Assembly: GCF_002258785.1 (NCBI RefSeq)
Contig: NZ_NOYI01000014.1
Span: forward strand, 1 to 64,000
DNA: 64,000 bases
Source: Rhodococcus sp. 06-235-1A
GTDB lineage: Bacteria; Actinomycetota; Actinomycetes; Mycobacteriales; Mycobacteriaceae
Direction of reading: 5' to 3'
Under the pieces are notes generated by a model. It was given only the letters and a program-made list of their open reading frames with translations, was not told the DNA's origin and ran no database searches. The position numbers were made by a program, and so were the translations under genes. Below, piece by piece: positions 8,516-17,400 of this stretch (position 1 is the first letter of the stretch; each line of letters starts with the position of its first letter).

Positions 8516-8612
8516 TTCGCTCACGGTCGGCGACAACAGACCGGCATCTCGCCCACGGCCAGCGATCAATGGCCGGACTTTGCCGACGGGCTCACGGAAA
8601 GAAGGAATCACG

Positions 8613-9257
8613 ATGGGGATCAACACTCTTGCAGGCTCGACACCTCGCGCTCGACTCGTCCGCGGGATTGCGCCGCAGTGGTCGCAGCAACCACGACAGC
8701 AGCAGTTCGGGGCCGACGAAGGCGGCGCTGCTGGCGGCGCTGGCGGCGGTGAAGGTGGTGAGGGCGGCAAGAGCGGAGAGGCCGCGGGTGCTGCTGGCGG
8801 TGCGGGCGGCGGCGGTGAAGGCGGCAAGACGACCGAGTACACGCCACCTGCCACTCAGGCCGACCTGGACAAGATCATCCAGGAGCGAATCGAGCGGGCG
8901 AAGAAACCGTTCGCCGACTACGACCAGCAGAAGGCCGATGCCGAGAAGTGGCGACAGGCCGAGAAGGAAAAGTTGCCGGCCGAACAGCGAACCGCACAGG
9001 AGATCGAGGAACTCCGACGCGAGAACGAGACGTTGAGGTCGGCACAGATCCGGTCGGACGTCGCCACGGCCAAAGGCATTCCTGCACAGCTGCTCTCCGG
9101 CTCCACCAAGGAAGAACTCGAAGCGCACGCGGATGCACTGCTCGCGTTCCGAGGCCCGGTGGCAGGTAGTCCCCTCGTGAACAACGAGAACGCCGGTAAC
9201 TCCGGCTCCGGCAAGACCAACTCCACTGACTGGCTCGGCGACGCACTGCGCGCATAG
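8613..9257 (+). CDS. Capsid scaffolding protein
   Basis: A 214-residue protein with a Gly/Ala/Glu low-complexity N-terminus (residues about 38-75), then a highly charged coiled-coil region (about 85-165, repeated Gln/Glu/Lys/Arg with DLDKIIQERIERAKK) and an Asn/Gly-rich tail. This architecture, and its place directly before the major capsid gene, is that of phage scaffolds, which guide procapsid assembly and are lost before DNA packaging. ATG has GAAGGAA upstream. No protease domain is visible. Confidence 0.82.
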   Translation: MGINTLAGSTPRARLVRGIAPQWSQQPRQQQFGADEGGAAGGAGGGEGGEGGKSGEAAGAAGGAGGGGEGGKTTEYTPPATQADLDKIIQERIERAKKPFADYDQQKADAEKWRQAEKEKLPAEQRTAQEIEELRRENETLRSAQIRSDVATAKGIPAQLLSGSTKEELEAHADALLAFRGPVAGSPLVNNENAGNSGSGKTNSTDWLGDALRA

Positions 9258-9280
9258 CCGTAAGCGAAAGGACAACTCTC

Positions 9281-10219
9281 ATGGCGGGTTTCGCCAACAT
9301 CCAGGGGCGCGCTGATATCGCCGAAGCGCACATGCCCGATCAGGTCATCCCCGAGATCATCCAGACGGCCGCGCAGTCGTCGGTCATCCTCGGCCGAGCA
9401 CGGCGTATTCCGCTGTCGAAGAAAAAGGCCAAGCAGCCGGTGCTGGCGAGCCTGCCCGACGCCTACTGGGTCAACGGCGACACCGGTCTGAAGCAGACCA
9501 CGAAGATGGGATGGAAGGACGCGTTCATCACGGCCGAGGAACTGGCCGCGATCGTTCCCATCCCCGACGCCCTGATCGACGACGCCGACATCCCGATCTG
9601 GGACCAGGTCAAGCCGTTGCTCGCCGAGGCCATCGGCCTGGCGATCGACCGGGCCGCGATGATGGGCATCAGCAAGCCCGACACATGGCCGACTGCAATC
9701 ATCCCCGGCGCGATCGCCGCGGGCAACGTCGTCGCGGAAGGCTTCGGTGCCGACCTCGGTGTCGATGTCGCCGAACTCGGCCGCAAGGTCGCTCTCGACG
9801 GATTCGGTATCAACGGCTTCGCTGCCGAGCCGGGCCTGAACTGGCGACTGGTCGGACTGCGCAACGAGCAGGGAAACCCGATCTACGGACCGTCCATGGC
9901 ACTCGGTCAGCCCTCCACCCTGTACGGGTACGGACTCAACGAGGTCACCAACGGATCGTGGGACCCCGCGGTCGCGACGCTGCTCGGCGCGGACTGGAGC
10001 AAGTTCGTTGTCGGTGTGCGCCAGGACATCACGTACGACCTGTTCAAGGAAGGCGTCATCTCCGACGCCGACGGCAAGGTCGTGCTCAACCTGATGCAGC
10101 AGGACACCAAGGCGCTCCGTGTGGTCATGCGCGTCGGTTTCCAGGTACAGAACCCGATGACCCGACTCAACAAGGTCGACGCCACCCGCTACCCCGCGGG
10201 CGTCCTCGTACCTGTCTAG
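9281..10219 (+). CDS. Major capsid protein (HK97 fold)
   Basis: A 312-residue protein with the layout of HK97-type capsid subunits of siphoviruses. It has an N-terminal arm, an E-loop region (KKAKQPVLASLPDAYWVNGDTG), a spine helix and the central domain with DADIPIWDQVKPLLAEAIGLAIDRAAMMG. Many copies build the icosahedral shell. A good ribosome site (GAAAGGA) precedes the ATG. It lies between the scaffold and an acidic accessory gene. There is no N-terminal delta domain, consistent with the separate scaffold gene. Confidence 0.93.
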   Translation: MAGFANIQGRADIAEAHMPDQVIPEIIQTAAQSSVILGRARRIPLSKKKAKQPVLASLPDAYWVNGDTGLKQTTKMGWKDAFITAEELAAIVPIPDALIDDADIPIWDQVKPLLAEAIGLAIDRAAMMGISKPDTWPTAIIPGAIAAGNVVAEGFGADLGVDVAELGRKVALDGFGINGFAAEPGLNWRLVGLRNEQGNPIYGPSMALGQPSTLYGYGLNEVTNGSWDPAVATLLGADWSKFVVGVRQDITYDLFKEGVISDADGKVVLNLMQQDTKALRVVMRVGFQVQNPMTRLNKVDATRYPAGVLVPV

Positions 10220-10229
10220 GAGGCACGAG

Positions 10230-10736
10230 ATGGCTCTCTACATCGATCCCGACGGCAACGAGGTCACCGTCACCCAGAAGGCGGGCAGGCGCTCGCTGGA
10301 GTTGCTCGGATACGTGCTGATCGAGGCCGATCCGGAGGACTGGGATGTCGACGACGAACCACCTATCGTGACGCCACCCGGTGCCGCCCCGGAGGCGCGC
10401 TACACCGACGTGCTCACCCGTGAGGATCTGCACGGCGCACCTCCGGCAGCGCCGGTCGTCAACGACACTGCCGAGCGCGGGGATCTCGACGGCGGTGTAG
10501 TCGAGGCCGAACAGGCACCACTCGGGGTGAAGCTGGACCCCGATCCGGAGCCGACCGGCGATCCCGCCCCGTGGGCCGACGACGTGGCCACCGAGACGGC
10601 TCCGGACGCTCCCGCCGATGACAGCGAGACGGCCGCTGTCGACGTGGAACCTGCTGTGACGGAACCGGAACCGAAGCCTGCTCCGGCGAAGCGCACGGGC
10701 GGGCGGCGTGGCAGCAAGGCTGCCTCGGACGACTAG
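10230..10736 (+). CDS. Acidic low-complexity phage protein after the capsid gene
   Basis: A 168-residue protein. A short folded-looking start (ALYIDPDGNEVTVTQKAG) is followed by a long tract rich in Asp, Glu, Pro and Ala and a basic, Gly/Arg/Lys-rich tail. Composition and position suggest a capsid-associated decoration or a flexible accessory protein rather than an enzyme. It begins 10 bases after the capsid stop, behind AGGAGG, so its expression is probably high. No family is recognised. Confidence 0.6.
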   Translation: MALYIDPDGNEVTVTQKAGRRSLELLGYVLIEADPEDWDVDDEPPIVTPPGAAPEARYTDVLTREDLHGAPPAAPVVNDTAERGDLDGGVVEAEQAPLGVKLDPDPEPTGDPAPWADDVATETAPDAPADDSETAAVDVEPAVTEPEPKPAPAKRTGGRRGSKAASDD

Positions 10737-10750
10737 AGCGGAGGCTGACT

Positions 10751-11233
10751 GTGGCTGACGACGACTCGAATCCGACGTACGCCACTCCGGTCTACGTGCT
10801 CGATCGGTGGATCGGCTCGGACAAGCCCACGTCGATAGAGCTGGTGCAGTTCTGGCTCACCGAGGCGCAGGATCTGCTGTTCTCCGATCGGGAGTTGGCC
10901 GACCTGGAGGATCGCCTCGCCGTCGACGTGAGCGGCAAGCTCGCGAAAATGGTGATGATCGCCGAACGGCGGATGGTGACTCGGGCGATGAAAAACCCGG
11001 ACAACATCCGTCAGGTCAACTCCACCACCGGTCCGTACACCGACAGCAGCACATTGGCGACGGAGACGTTCACCGGGCTCGAAGTCACTGCCTCCGAACG
11101 GGATCTACTGTCCTCGTCGTCGGGGTCGCGTGCCGGTACCGCCAGCACGCTCCCGCACGACGTCCCGCTGCACCCGCTGGCCGGGGCATGGGTCAATGGC
11201 CCCGGCCAGTGGGCACCAGGAGAGCAGGACTGA
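10751..11233 (+). CDS. Head-to-tail connector (adaptor)
   Basis: A 160-residue helical protein (GTG start) of the gp15/gp6-like adaptor type. The first 90 residues form helices with YVLDRWIGSDKPTSIELVQ and a LAKMVMIAERRMVTRAMKNPDNIRQ pattern; a Ser/Thr-rich tail and an aromatic C-terminus follow. It should dock under the portal to extend the channel. Gene order (capsid, accessory, adaptor, stopper, tail terminator) supports the call more than sequence identity does. Confidence 0.72.
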   Translation: MADDDSNPTYATPVYVLDRWIGSDKPTSIELVQFWLTEAQDLLFSDRELADLEDRLAVDVSGKLAKMVMIAERRMVTRAMKNPDNIRQVNSTTGPYTDSSTLATETFTGLEVTASERDLLSSSSGSRAGTASTLPHDVPLHPLAGAWVNGPGQWAPGEQD

Positions 11234-11580
11234 TGGGCCGGTTCCGACACCCGATCACGGTCGTGGCGTACGAGCCAGTCGTCACCGGGCGCAACGCCCA
11301 CGGCGGCGAGATCGTCGGGTACCCCGTGGGCGAGGACATCGAGGACTGCGCGTTCGCTCCACTGCCGCAGTCCGAGGAGTCGCTCGAGCAGTTCCGCGAC
11401 AAGGTCATCGACTACGGCCATCTATGGGGTCCGTTCGATGCTCGGATCGAGCGGCGCTGGAAGGTCGACGTGCCGGGGTACGGATCGTTCATCGTCTCCG
11501 ACCAGGTGGAGCGGTGGAAGAACCCGCACAACGGCCGTGAGCCCGGTTTCGAGGCGCACCTGAAAGATGTGGAGGGATAA
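11233..11580 (+). CDS. Head closure (stopper) protein
   Basis: A 115-residue beta-rich protein. It opens with FRHPITVVAYEPVVTG and continues with strands ending in an aromatic tail, resembling the SPP1 gp16/HK97 gp7-like stoppers that close the capsid after packaging. It starts within the adaptor stop (TGATG), indicating coupled translation. The identification rests on length, strand pattern and position in the connector cluster. Confidence 0.68.
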   Translation: MGRFRHPITVVAYEPVVTGRNAHGGEIVGYPVGEDIEDCAFAPLPQSEESLEQFRDKVIDYGHLWGPFDARIERRWKVDVPGYGSFIVSDQVERWKNPHNGREPGFEAHLKDVEG

Positions 11581-11583
11581 CCG

Positions 11584-11847
11584 ATGTCGCAGCAGCAGTC
11601 GATCGAAGATCAGCTCTTCCCGCCACAGGGGCCGCGCAAGCAACTGCTGGTGATGCACGCGCAGGGCGAAAGTCGGTACGACACCCGCAACTTCACCGTC
11701 GACGACAAGTCAGCGGTACTGCTGGTGCTGACCGACGGCCCGCCTGGCCGCGCGGAGACCATCGCGGCGTTCAATCGCGAGTTCTGGATTGCGGCGATGT
11801 TCGTCGATGCGGTCGAGGAGGTGGCTCACGATGCCGAGGGGCGGTGA
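11584..11847 (+). CDS. Small connector-region phage protein
   Basis: An 87-residue protein lying between the stopper and a neck protein gene, with three bases separating it from the upstream stop. It has a central VDDKSAVLLVLTDGPPGRAETIAAF segment and no cysteines or membrane span. In comparable actinophage clusters this position holds small head-tail proteins of unknown fold. Its 3' end overlaps the next gene by 17 bases. Confidence 0.6.
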   Translation: MSQQQSIEDQLFPPQGPRKQLLVMHAQGESRYDTRNFTVDDKSAVLLVLTDGPPGRAETIAAFNREFWIAAMFVDAVEEVAHDAEGR

Positions 11848-12082
11848 GTTCGTACCTCACCCCGGCGCGTACGGCGAGATCCTGTCCTCGCCGGGGGTCC
11901 GCGACATGATCGACGGCGCGGCCGCGAGCGCGGCGCGGCGAGCCGGTTCGGGATTCGACTGGAACTCTCGGCAGGGCACGCGGCGGTGGCGAGCCATCGT
12001 GTATCCGGCGACGCACAGTGCACGCGCTCGCAATGCTCGGGACAACAGTCTGATCGTCGCTCTGAATGCGACGTCGGTGTGA
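11831..12082 (+). CDS. Neck/tail completion protein (small)
   Basis: An 83-residue basic protein (ATG inside the previous gene). It has GEILSSPGVRDMI, an AAASAARRAG helix and a basic strand with Trp residues. HK97 gp10-like neck proteins, which complete the head-tail joint, share this start and size. The next gene begins within its stop codon (GTGA). The role is assigned mainly from gene order. Confidence 0.6.
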   Translation: MPRGGEFVPHPGAYGEILSSPGVRDMIDGAAASAARRAGSGFDWNSRQGTRRWRAIVYPATHSARARNARDNSLIVALNATSV

Positions 12083-12489
12083 GCGCCCTGGTGGTGCCTC
12101 ACCCCGCTCAGGCGGTGGCGATCACGGCGGTGACGGAAAGGTTGCCGACCGAATACGCCAACGCGTGGGTAGCGGGTGAGATCCCGGACAAGCGTCGGCC
12201 GCTGATGGTGCGAATCACCCGCATTCCAGGTGGCGGTGTGCCGCACCACGGCGCGACCGATCACGCCAACTACATCGTGGAGTGCTGGGCCGCCGATGAA
12301 CCTGCGGCCGAACGTTTCTCGACCTACATTGGCGCGCTCTGGCGGTCGCTGCCCGGTCAATGGGCTGCCGGTGCCTTCATCCGGTACGCGAAGTGCACGG
12401 CCGCGTACTCGTGGCCGGACCCCGACCAGTCCCGGCACGATCAAGCCCGGTGGCAGTTCACCGCGGAGCTGGACATCAAGGTCGACTGA
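12079..12489 (+). CDS. Tail terminator protein
   Basis: A 136-residue alpha/beta protein starting at GTG, overlapping the upstream stop by 4 bases. Tail terminators of siphoviruses (lambda gpU-like) cap the tail tube at the head end and occupy this slot, just before the major tail protein. The central AAERFSTYIGALWRSLPGQW helix, preceded and followed by strands, fits that fold. A ribosome site internal to the previous gene is weak, consistent with coupled translation. Confidence 0.65.
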   Translation: MSALVVPHPAQAVAITAVTERLPTEYANAWVAGEIPDKRRPLMVRITRIPGGGVPHHGATDHANYIVECWAADEPAAERFSTYIGALWRSLPGQWAAGAFIRYAKCTAAYSWPDPDQSRHDQARWQFTAELDIKVD

Positions 12490-12558
12490 CTCGACCTGCT
12501 CGATCCTCTTTCCTCTTTCACGTGGCCCGGTGCAACGACGCCTGAAAGGGACCTGATT

Positions 12559-13446
12559 ATGGTCAACGTTCGCAATTCCTTCGTAGCAACACCTCCCATC
12601 GACGGCGGTGTCGTTCACTCCGCAGCGCTCGGAGAAGCAGAATTCCCCGAGACCGCACTCACCGCACTCGACCCGATATTCAAGGCCAACGACCACGGCG
12701 CACTCAGCGACAGCGGTCTCTCGCTCAACAAGGCTCGATCGACTCAGAAGGTCCGCATGTTCGGTGGCGCGACGTTCCGCGAGCCGCAGACCGAGTACGA
12801 CGAGACGCTGACGTTCGCGTTCCTCGAGGACGACAACATCGCCGTTCTCAACAGCGTGTTCGGAGAGGCCAACGTCGAGGTCGAGACGGCCACGGCCAAC
12901 GGCCAGCACAAGACGATCTACCACACCTCGGAGCAGCTCCCGATTCGCCACTGGATCGCCACGGTGATCGACGGTGTCAAGACCAAGCGGTACCTGATCG
13001 AACACGGTCAGGTCACCACCACGGCCGAGGTCGTCGACGTGCACTCGAACGTCACCACGCACCAGGTCACGCTCACCACCTACGCCTCGACGAACCCGGA
13101 TTTCAAGGGCGCGCATGTCGTCGAGCTGCGGCACGACGGCTCGATCGTCGCGGTCGCGGGCGGAAACCTGGTGCAGGGCATGCAGCTGCGCGCTGCCTCG
13201 GTCGACGAGAGCGGCGAGCCGGTTGCTCTCGACGCGCCCGACTCCGCGACCACGTCGGACTCCGACGAGGCCCCCGACACGGCGAAGGCGGCGACCACGG
13301 ATACGACCGGCAGTGCTCAGGCCGCGTCGGTCGATCCCGCTGTGGCCGAGCCGAATTCGACGTCGAGCGCTCCCGCGCCGACGACCACGACCGCTACTGC
13401 TCCGAAGACGGCGACGGCGAAGTCCACCTCGACGTCGAGCAAGTAG
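12559..13446 (+). CDS. Major tail (tube) protein
   Basis: A 295-residue protein with a folded N-terminal part (about 1-220, beta-rich) and a long Ala/Thr/Ser/Pro/Asp tail (about 225-295). The tail resembles the flexible C-terminal decorations of many siphovirus tube proteins. It follows the tail terminator and precedes the assembly chaperones, exactly where the tube gene is expected. AAAGGGA lies before the ATG. The low-complexity tail may be exposed on the virion surface. Confidence 0.85.
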   Translation: MVNVRNSFVATPPIDGGVVHSAALGEAEFPETALTALDPIFKANDHGALSDSGLSLNKARSTQKVRMFGGATFREPQTEYDETLTFAFLEDDNIAVLNSVFGEANVEVETATANGQHKTIYHTSEQLPIRHWIATVIDGVKTKRYLIEHGQVTTTAEVVDVHSNVTTHQVTLTTYASTNPDFKGAHVVELRHDGSIVAVAGGNLVQGMQLRAASVDESGEPVALDAPDSATTSDSDEAPDTAKAATTDTTGSAQAASVDPAVAEPNSTSSAPAPTTTTATAPKTATAKSTSTSSK

Positions 13447-13453
13447 CACGACT

Positions 13454-13540
13454 CACCCGGCAGGGGTGATCAGTCATCCCTTGCACCGGGCCTGCCCCTG
13501 TCGGGTGGGACCTAGTACGGGCTCGGTGCCCCCAATTTTT
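13454..13540 (+). terminator. Double hairpin with T tract after the major tail gene
   Basis: A 13-bp stem with one G-T pair (13454-13466 with 13495-13507, 28-nt loop) is followed by a small GGGC/GCCC hairpin (13519-13522 with 13528-13531) and TTTTT at 13536-13540. The second element looks like an intrinsic terminator of modest strength. It probably lets the abundant tail tube mRNA end partly before the chaperone genes. Confidence 0.6.
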
Positions 13541-13575
13541 CGCTGTTCACAATCGATCGAGAGGCCTGGTGCACC

Positions 13576-13992
13576 ATGGCATTTCAGTACACACCCAACA
13601 AGATTCCGATGTTTCCGGTGGAGGTTTTTCGCGAGGGCGTCAAAAAGCCTGTCGTGTTCGAGATCCCATTCCTCGGGTACGTCGCTCCGGAGATCCACGA
13701 GGAAGTCGACAGGGTCATCACCGACCGCATTTTCGAGGTGCAGAGGGTCCGCGACGAGCGCAACAAGAATCGCGAGCCGCTGCCGGAGATGGATAAGAGG
13801 ATTCAGTACCCGCGCCAGACCGAGGTGATGCAGGAGCTGTTCAAGCGACTCAACCCGGAGCTGGCGGAGGAGACGGCGTCGTGGCCGATCACCCCGCTCA
13901 ACGAGCTGTGGGATCAGTGGGAGAAGGCGTCCCTTCCGGCTGACCTGGAAAAATCCGAAGCCTCCGAGCCCTCCTCCGACGAGAAGGCGTAG
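13576..13992 (+). CDS. Tail assembly chaperone (gpG-like)
   Basis: A 138-residue protein, helical with an acidic Ser/Glu C-terminus. It lies directly between the tube and tape measure genes, the universal slot for the short chaperone that coats the tape measure during tail assembly. About 13 codons before its stop the mRNA carries the run CTG GAA AAA TCC, where -1 slippage would give the longer gpGT-like product. The ATG is preceded by GAGAGG. Confidence 0.82.
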   Translation: MAFQYTPNKIPMFPVEVFREGVKKPVVFEIPFLGYVAPEIHEEVDRVITDRIFEVQRVRDERNKNREPLPEMDKRIQYPRQTEVMQELFKRLNPELAEETASWPITPLNELWDQWEKASLPADLEKSEASEPSSDEKA

Positions 13993-14462
13993 CGGGGGCG
14001 ATCCGCTCCGATCTGCTCCGCGCGGGCAGGTCACTCGACGAGGTCGGCCGCACACTTTCGTGGGCCGACCTCGACGCATTTCTGCAGAACCCCATCGGCG
14101 TCACGGCTTACGGGCTGCTCGACGAGCCGATGGCGAAGTTCGACGATCCGGTCATCGAGCGGCTGACGTCGATCGAGGATTGGCTCGAAATGCTGCACTG
14201 GCGTGAGATCGGTTCCCCCGAGAATCACACGCCGCTCGGAGCCCGTGGCTGGCATCGGCGTGTCTTGATGGCCGGTAAGGCCGATCCGGATGCACCGAAA
14301 AAGCCGACCGGCAACGACATTCGTGCCGAGATCGCGCGACGAGAGCAGCAGCACGCGGATGGCGTGGTGCCGATCACCGAGGCCAAGAGCAGCCGCAAGG
14401 GCAACCCGAAAGCGGCCGCGATCCGCGCCGAGATCAACCGCCGGATGGCAGCAGCGCAATAG
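13576..14462 (+). CDS. Tail assembly chaperone, -1 frameshift product (gpGT-like)
   Basis: The chaperone frame continues if the ribosome slips back one base at about 13947-13953. The -1 frame is open from before the slip site to 14462 and encodes AIRSDLLRAGRSLDEVG and a Trp-rich segment (SWADLDAFLQ, DWLEMLHW), typical of the T domain in actinophages. The fusion would be about 295 residues: 126 from the first frame plus 169. The T part has no ribosome site of its own at the internal ATG (14130), supporting expression by frameshift. Confidence 0.78.
13947..13953 (+). promoter_or_regulatory. Slippery heptamer for -1 ribosomal frameshift
   Basis: The heptamer GGAAAAA is read G GAA AAA in the zero frame. 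The A-site lysine tRNA re-pairs perfectly after a one-base back slip; the P-site pairing is poorer, which may keep the fusion product minor. It is the only homopolymeric run near the overlap of the two chaperone frames. Confidence 0.65.
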
Positions 14463-14490
14463 CGAGTCCTACTGAAGGGGGCGAATCCCA

Positions 14491-17400
14491 TTGACCGAGC
14501 TGGGCGTTGGATACATCAGCATCGTGGGCGAGACGTCCAAGCTCGGCCCCTCGATCTCGTCGGCTCTGAACTCCGCGCAGGCGGGCGCAGAGAAGTCTGG
14601 TCAGGGCATGGGATCGAAGCTCGCACGCGGCCTCGGTGCGTCGCTGAAAGTCGGTGCGCTGGCTGCCGGTTCGGTGGCGGGCGCGGTCATCGGTACCGCC
14701 CTGACTCAGGGTATGGGCCGTCTGGTCGCGATCGACGATGCCAAGGGCAAGCTCTCCGGTCTCGGCCACGACGCGCAGTCGGTGGCCACGATCATGGATT
14801 CGGCACTGGCCTCGGTCAAGGGCACCGCCTACGGCCTCGGTGACGCGGCGACCATCGCAGCGTCCGCTGTGGCTGCCGGTATCAAGCCCGGCGAAGAACT
14901 GCAGAAGTATCTCTCGCTGACCGGTGACGCGGCCACCATCGCCGGTACCTCTCTCGAAGAGATGGGGTCGGTCTTCAACAAGGTCCAGACCTCGGGAACG
15001 GCCTTCACCGACAACCTGAATCAGTTGTCCGACCGTGGAATTCCGATCTTCCAGTGGCTCCAGGACGAGTACGGCGTGTCGGCCGATGCCCTGTCGAAGA
15101 TGGTCAAGGCCGGAGAGGTCGACTCGGAGACCTTCAAAAAGGTCATCGAAGAGAACATCGGCGGTGCTGCGCTCGAATCCGGTAAGACGCTGCGTGGTTC
15201 GTACGAGAACACCAAGGCCGCTCTCGGCCGCGCAGGCGCGAGCGCGATCGAGCCGTTCCTGCCGATGATCAAGGACGGCCTGAAGCAGGTCACCTCGTTC
15301 GCCGACAAGGTTGCGCCACAGGTGGAGGCCGGGGCGAAGGCTACGGCCGAGGGCCTGTCTCAGATGGGCACTGCCTTCGTCTCTTCCGGTGAGTCGATCG
15401 ACGGTACGGGAACGAAGATGGAGCGGCTCGGTGCCCGGCTCCGGATGGTCACCGACGGCGTGCAGGGCGTGTGGTCGATCCTGGCCAAGGGTGACTTCGC
15501 GGGCTCGAAGATGACGTTCGGGCTCGAGGAGGACTCGAAGGCCGTCGACGTCTTGTTCGACATCCGCGAGGGCGCGATCTCGGCCTACGACGCATTGTCA
15601 CGGTTCTTCTCGGGCTCGGCAGGCGAGCAGGTTGCATCGACGTTCGAGGCGATCCAATCAGCCGGCCAATCGGCGTCGACGTCGATCGACGACGTCGGCA
15701 GTGTCTCCGATCGCGTCGGCGGCATGGTCGACAAGCTAACGTCGTCGGCGGCGTCCCTCGGTGGATCTCTGATCGGTCTGGGCGGCGACACGGCCACCGT
15801 GGTCGCAGCCGGTGTCAACGTGCTCGGGTCCGCGATGGGCTTCGCGGCCGACAACGCCGATCTGCTCGGGGTCGCCCTCGGCGGTGTCGCAGTGTCCATG
15901 GCAGCGGCTCAGGTCATCGAGACCGGCTACCAGGCCGCTCGTATCGCCAACGCGATCATGATGCCCGCACAGATCGCGGCGCAGATGGCGCTGACGAGAG
16001 CGTTGATCAGCCATACGGCCGCACTCCGCGCCGATATCACCGCGAACGGTGGGTCTGTACCTGTCGAGCGAGCATCCATCGCTGCTCGCCTGCAATCCGC
16101 TGTGGCTACGAGATCGCAGGCCTTGGCCTCCGGCGTACGCACAGCGGCTCTACGAGGCGAGACGACTGCCCTGGGTGCCTTCGCGGCCGCGCAGCGCACA
16201 GCCGCAGCCTCGTCGACGGGGCTGGCTGGTGCTGCCCGGTCCTCGGTTGCCAGTGTTGCCACGCTTGGTGCGCGCGCTCAGGGTGTGGCCACCGGTGGGC
16301 TCTCAGCACTGCGCACAGGCGCGGGCAAGGTCTCATCCTTCATGGGTAGCGGCGGCGGGTTCATGATTGGCCTCGCCGTGGCTATCGGCGGCGTCATGGC
16401 ATTCAAGTCGTCGTCGGACAAGATGTCGCAGGGCCTCGACGCCACCCGCTCTGCGGCGAGCAACTTCTCGAAGTCGATGGTCACGTTCCGCGAGGGACTC
16501 GACGACGCATTCGGCGAGTCCGGCGGTGTCGCGGACAAGGGCGTCAAGTCCGTCGTCACCGCTCAGATCGAGAAGATCGACGAGGAACTCGACGCGGCGG
16601 CGGATCGCCTACCGGGCAAGTGGGACAAGACGGTCGCGTTCTTCCAGGAGTCGTTCAGCTTCGGCCAGGGCAACCAGATCGGCGACCTCATGGAGGTCGG
16701 CGACTCTGCGAAACAGGCCGAGCGGGCGAAGTCTGCGCTCGACAAGCTCGGGCTCAGCAACCGCGATCTCGCGGCCGGTGTCACCGGCAGTGGCGCGGCG
16801 TGGCGTGATCTCGACCAGAAGTTGCGATCGGCCGGTGGGTCGAGCAACGGCCTGGTGGAGAAGTACTCGGCCATGCGGCGAGAACTCGTCGAGTCGCAAT
16901 CCTCGGCCAGCCAGGTCAAGGATGCGTTCGCTGACATCGCGACGAGCTCGGTCGGAGCGGCCGGTGGCGTCGACGCACTGACGGGCGCGATGGGTCGGTT
17001 CCGCGGCGACCAGATGACAGCCGAGGAAACCCAGAAGCGGGTCAACGATGCGCTGCGCGGATTCACCGAGGCCTCGGCCGAAGGTGCTGCGGCAGTGGAC
17101 GAGACGTCCGGCAAGATCGACACCACCACTGCGGCCGGTTCGCGTCTGTTCGACGCGATGAAGTCGGTCCAGGGTGCGTTCGATCAGGCCGGTGCGCAGG
17201 CTGCGCAGTCGGCGACCGAGCAGAAACTCTCGGCCGAGGATGCGGCGATCGCTGTCGAGCTGGCGGGCATGAAGGTCCGCGACGAGTTCATCCGTCAGCG
17301 CGTCGAGGCGGGTTGGACCGAAGAACGCGCAATCGCTCTGGCGGACGCGTACGGCCTGATCCCGATGGACAAGACCACCACGATCAAGATGATCGGCGAT

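Noticed and set aside
11857..13449. 530-codon reverse open frame opposite the tail terminator and tail tube genes
   Set aside because: Arg/Gly/Val-rich shadow of forward coding sequence in high-GC DNA. It has no ribosome site, and the forward genes match known phage proteins.
14130..14462. Independent 110-aa gene starting at the internal ATG
   Set aside because: No ribosome site precedes it, and the same frame continues upstream with a recognisable chaperone T-domain sequence, so a frameshift product is preferred.
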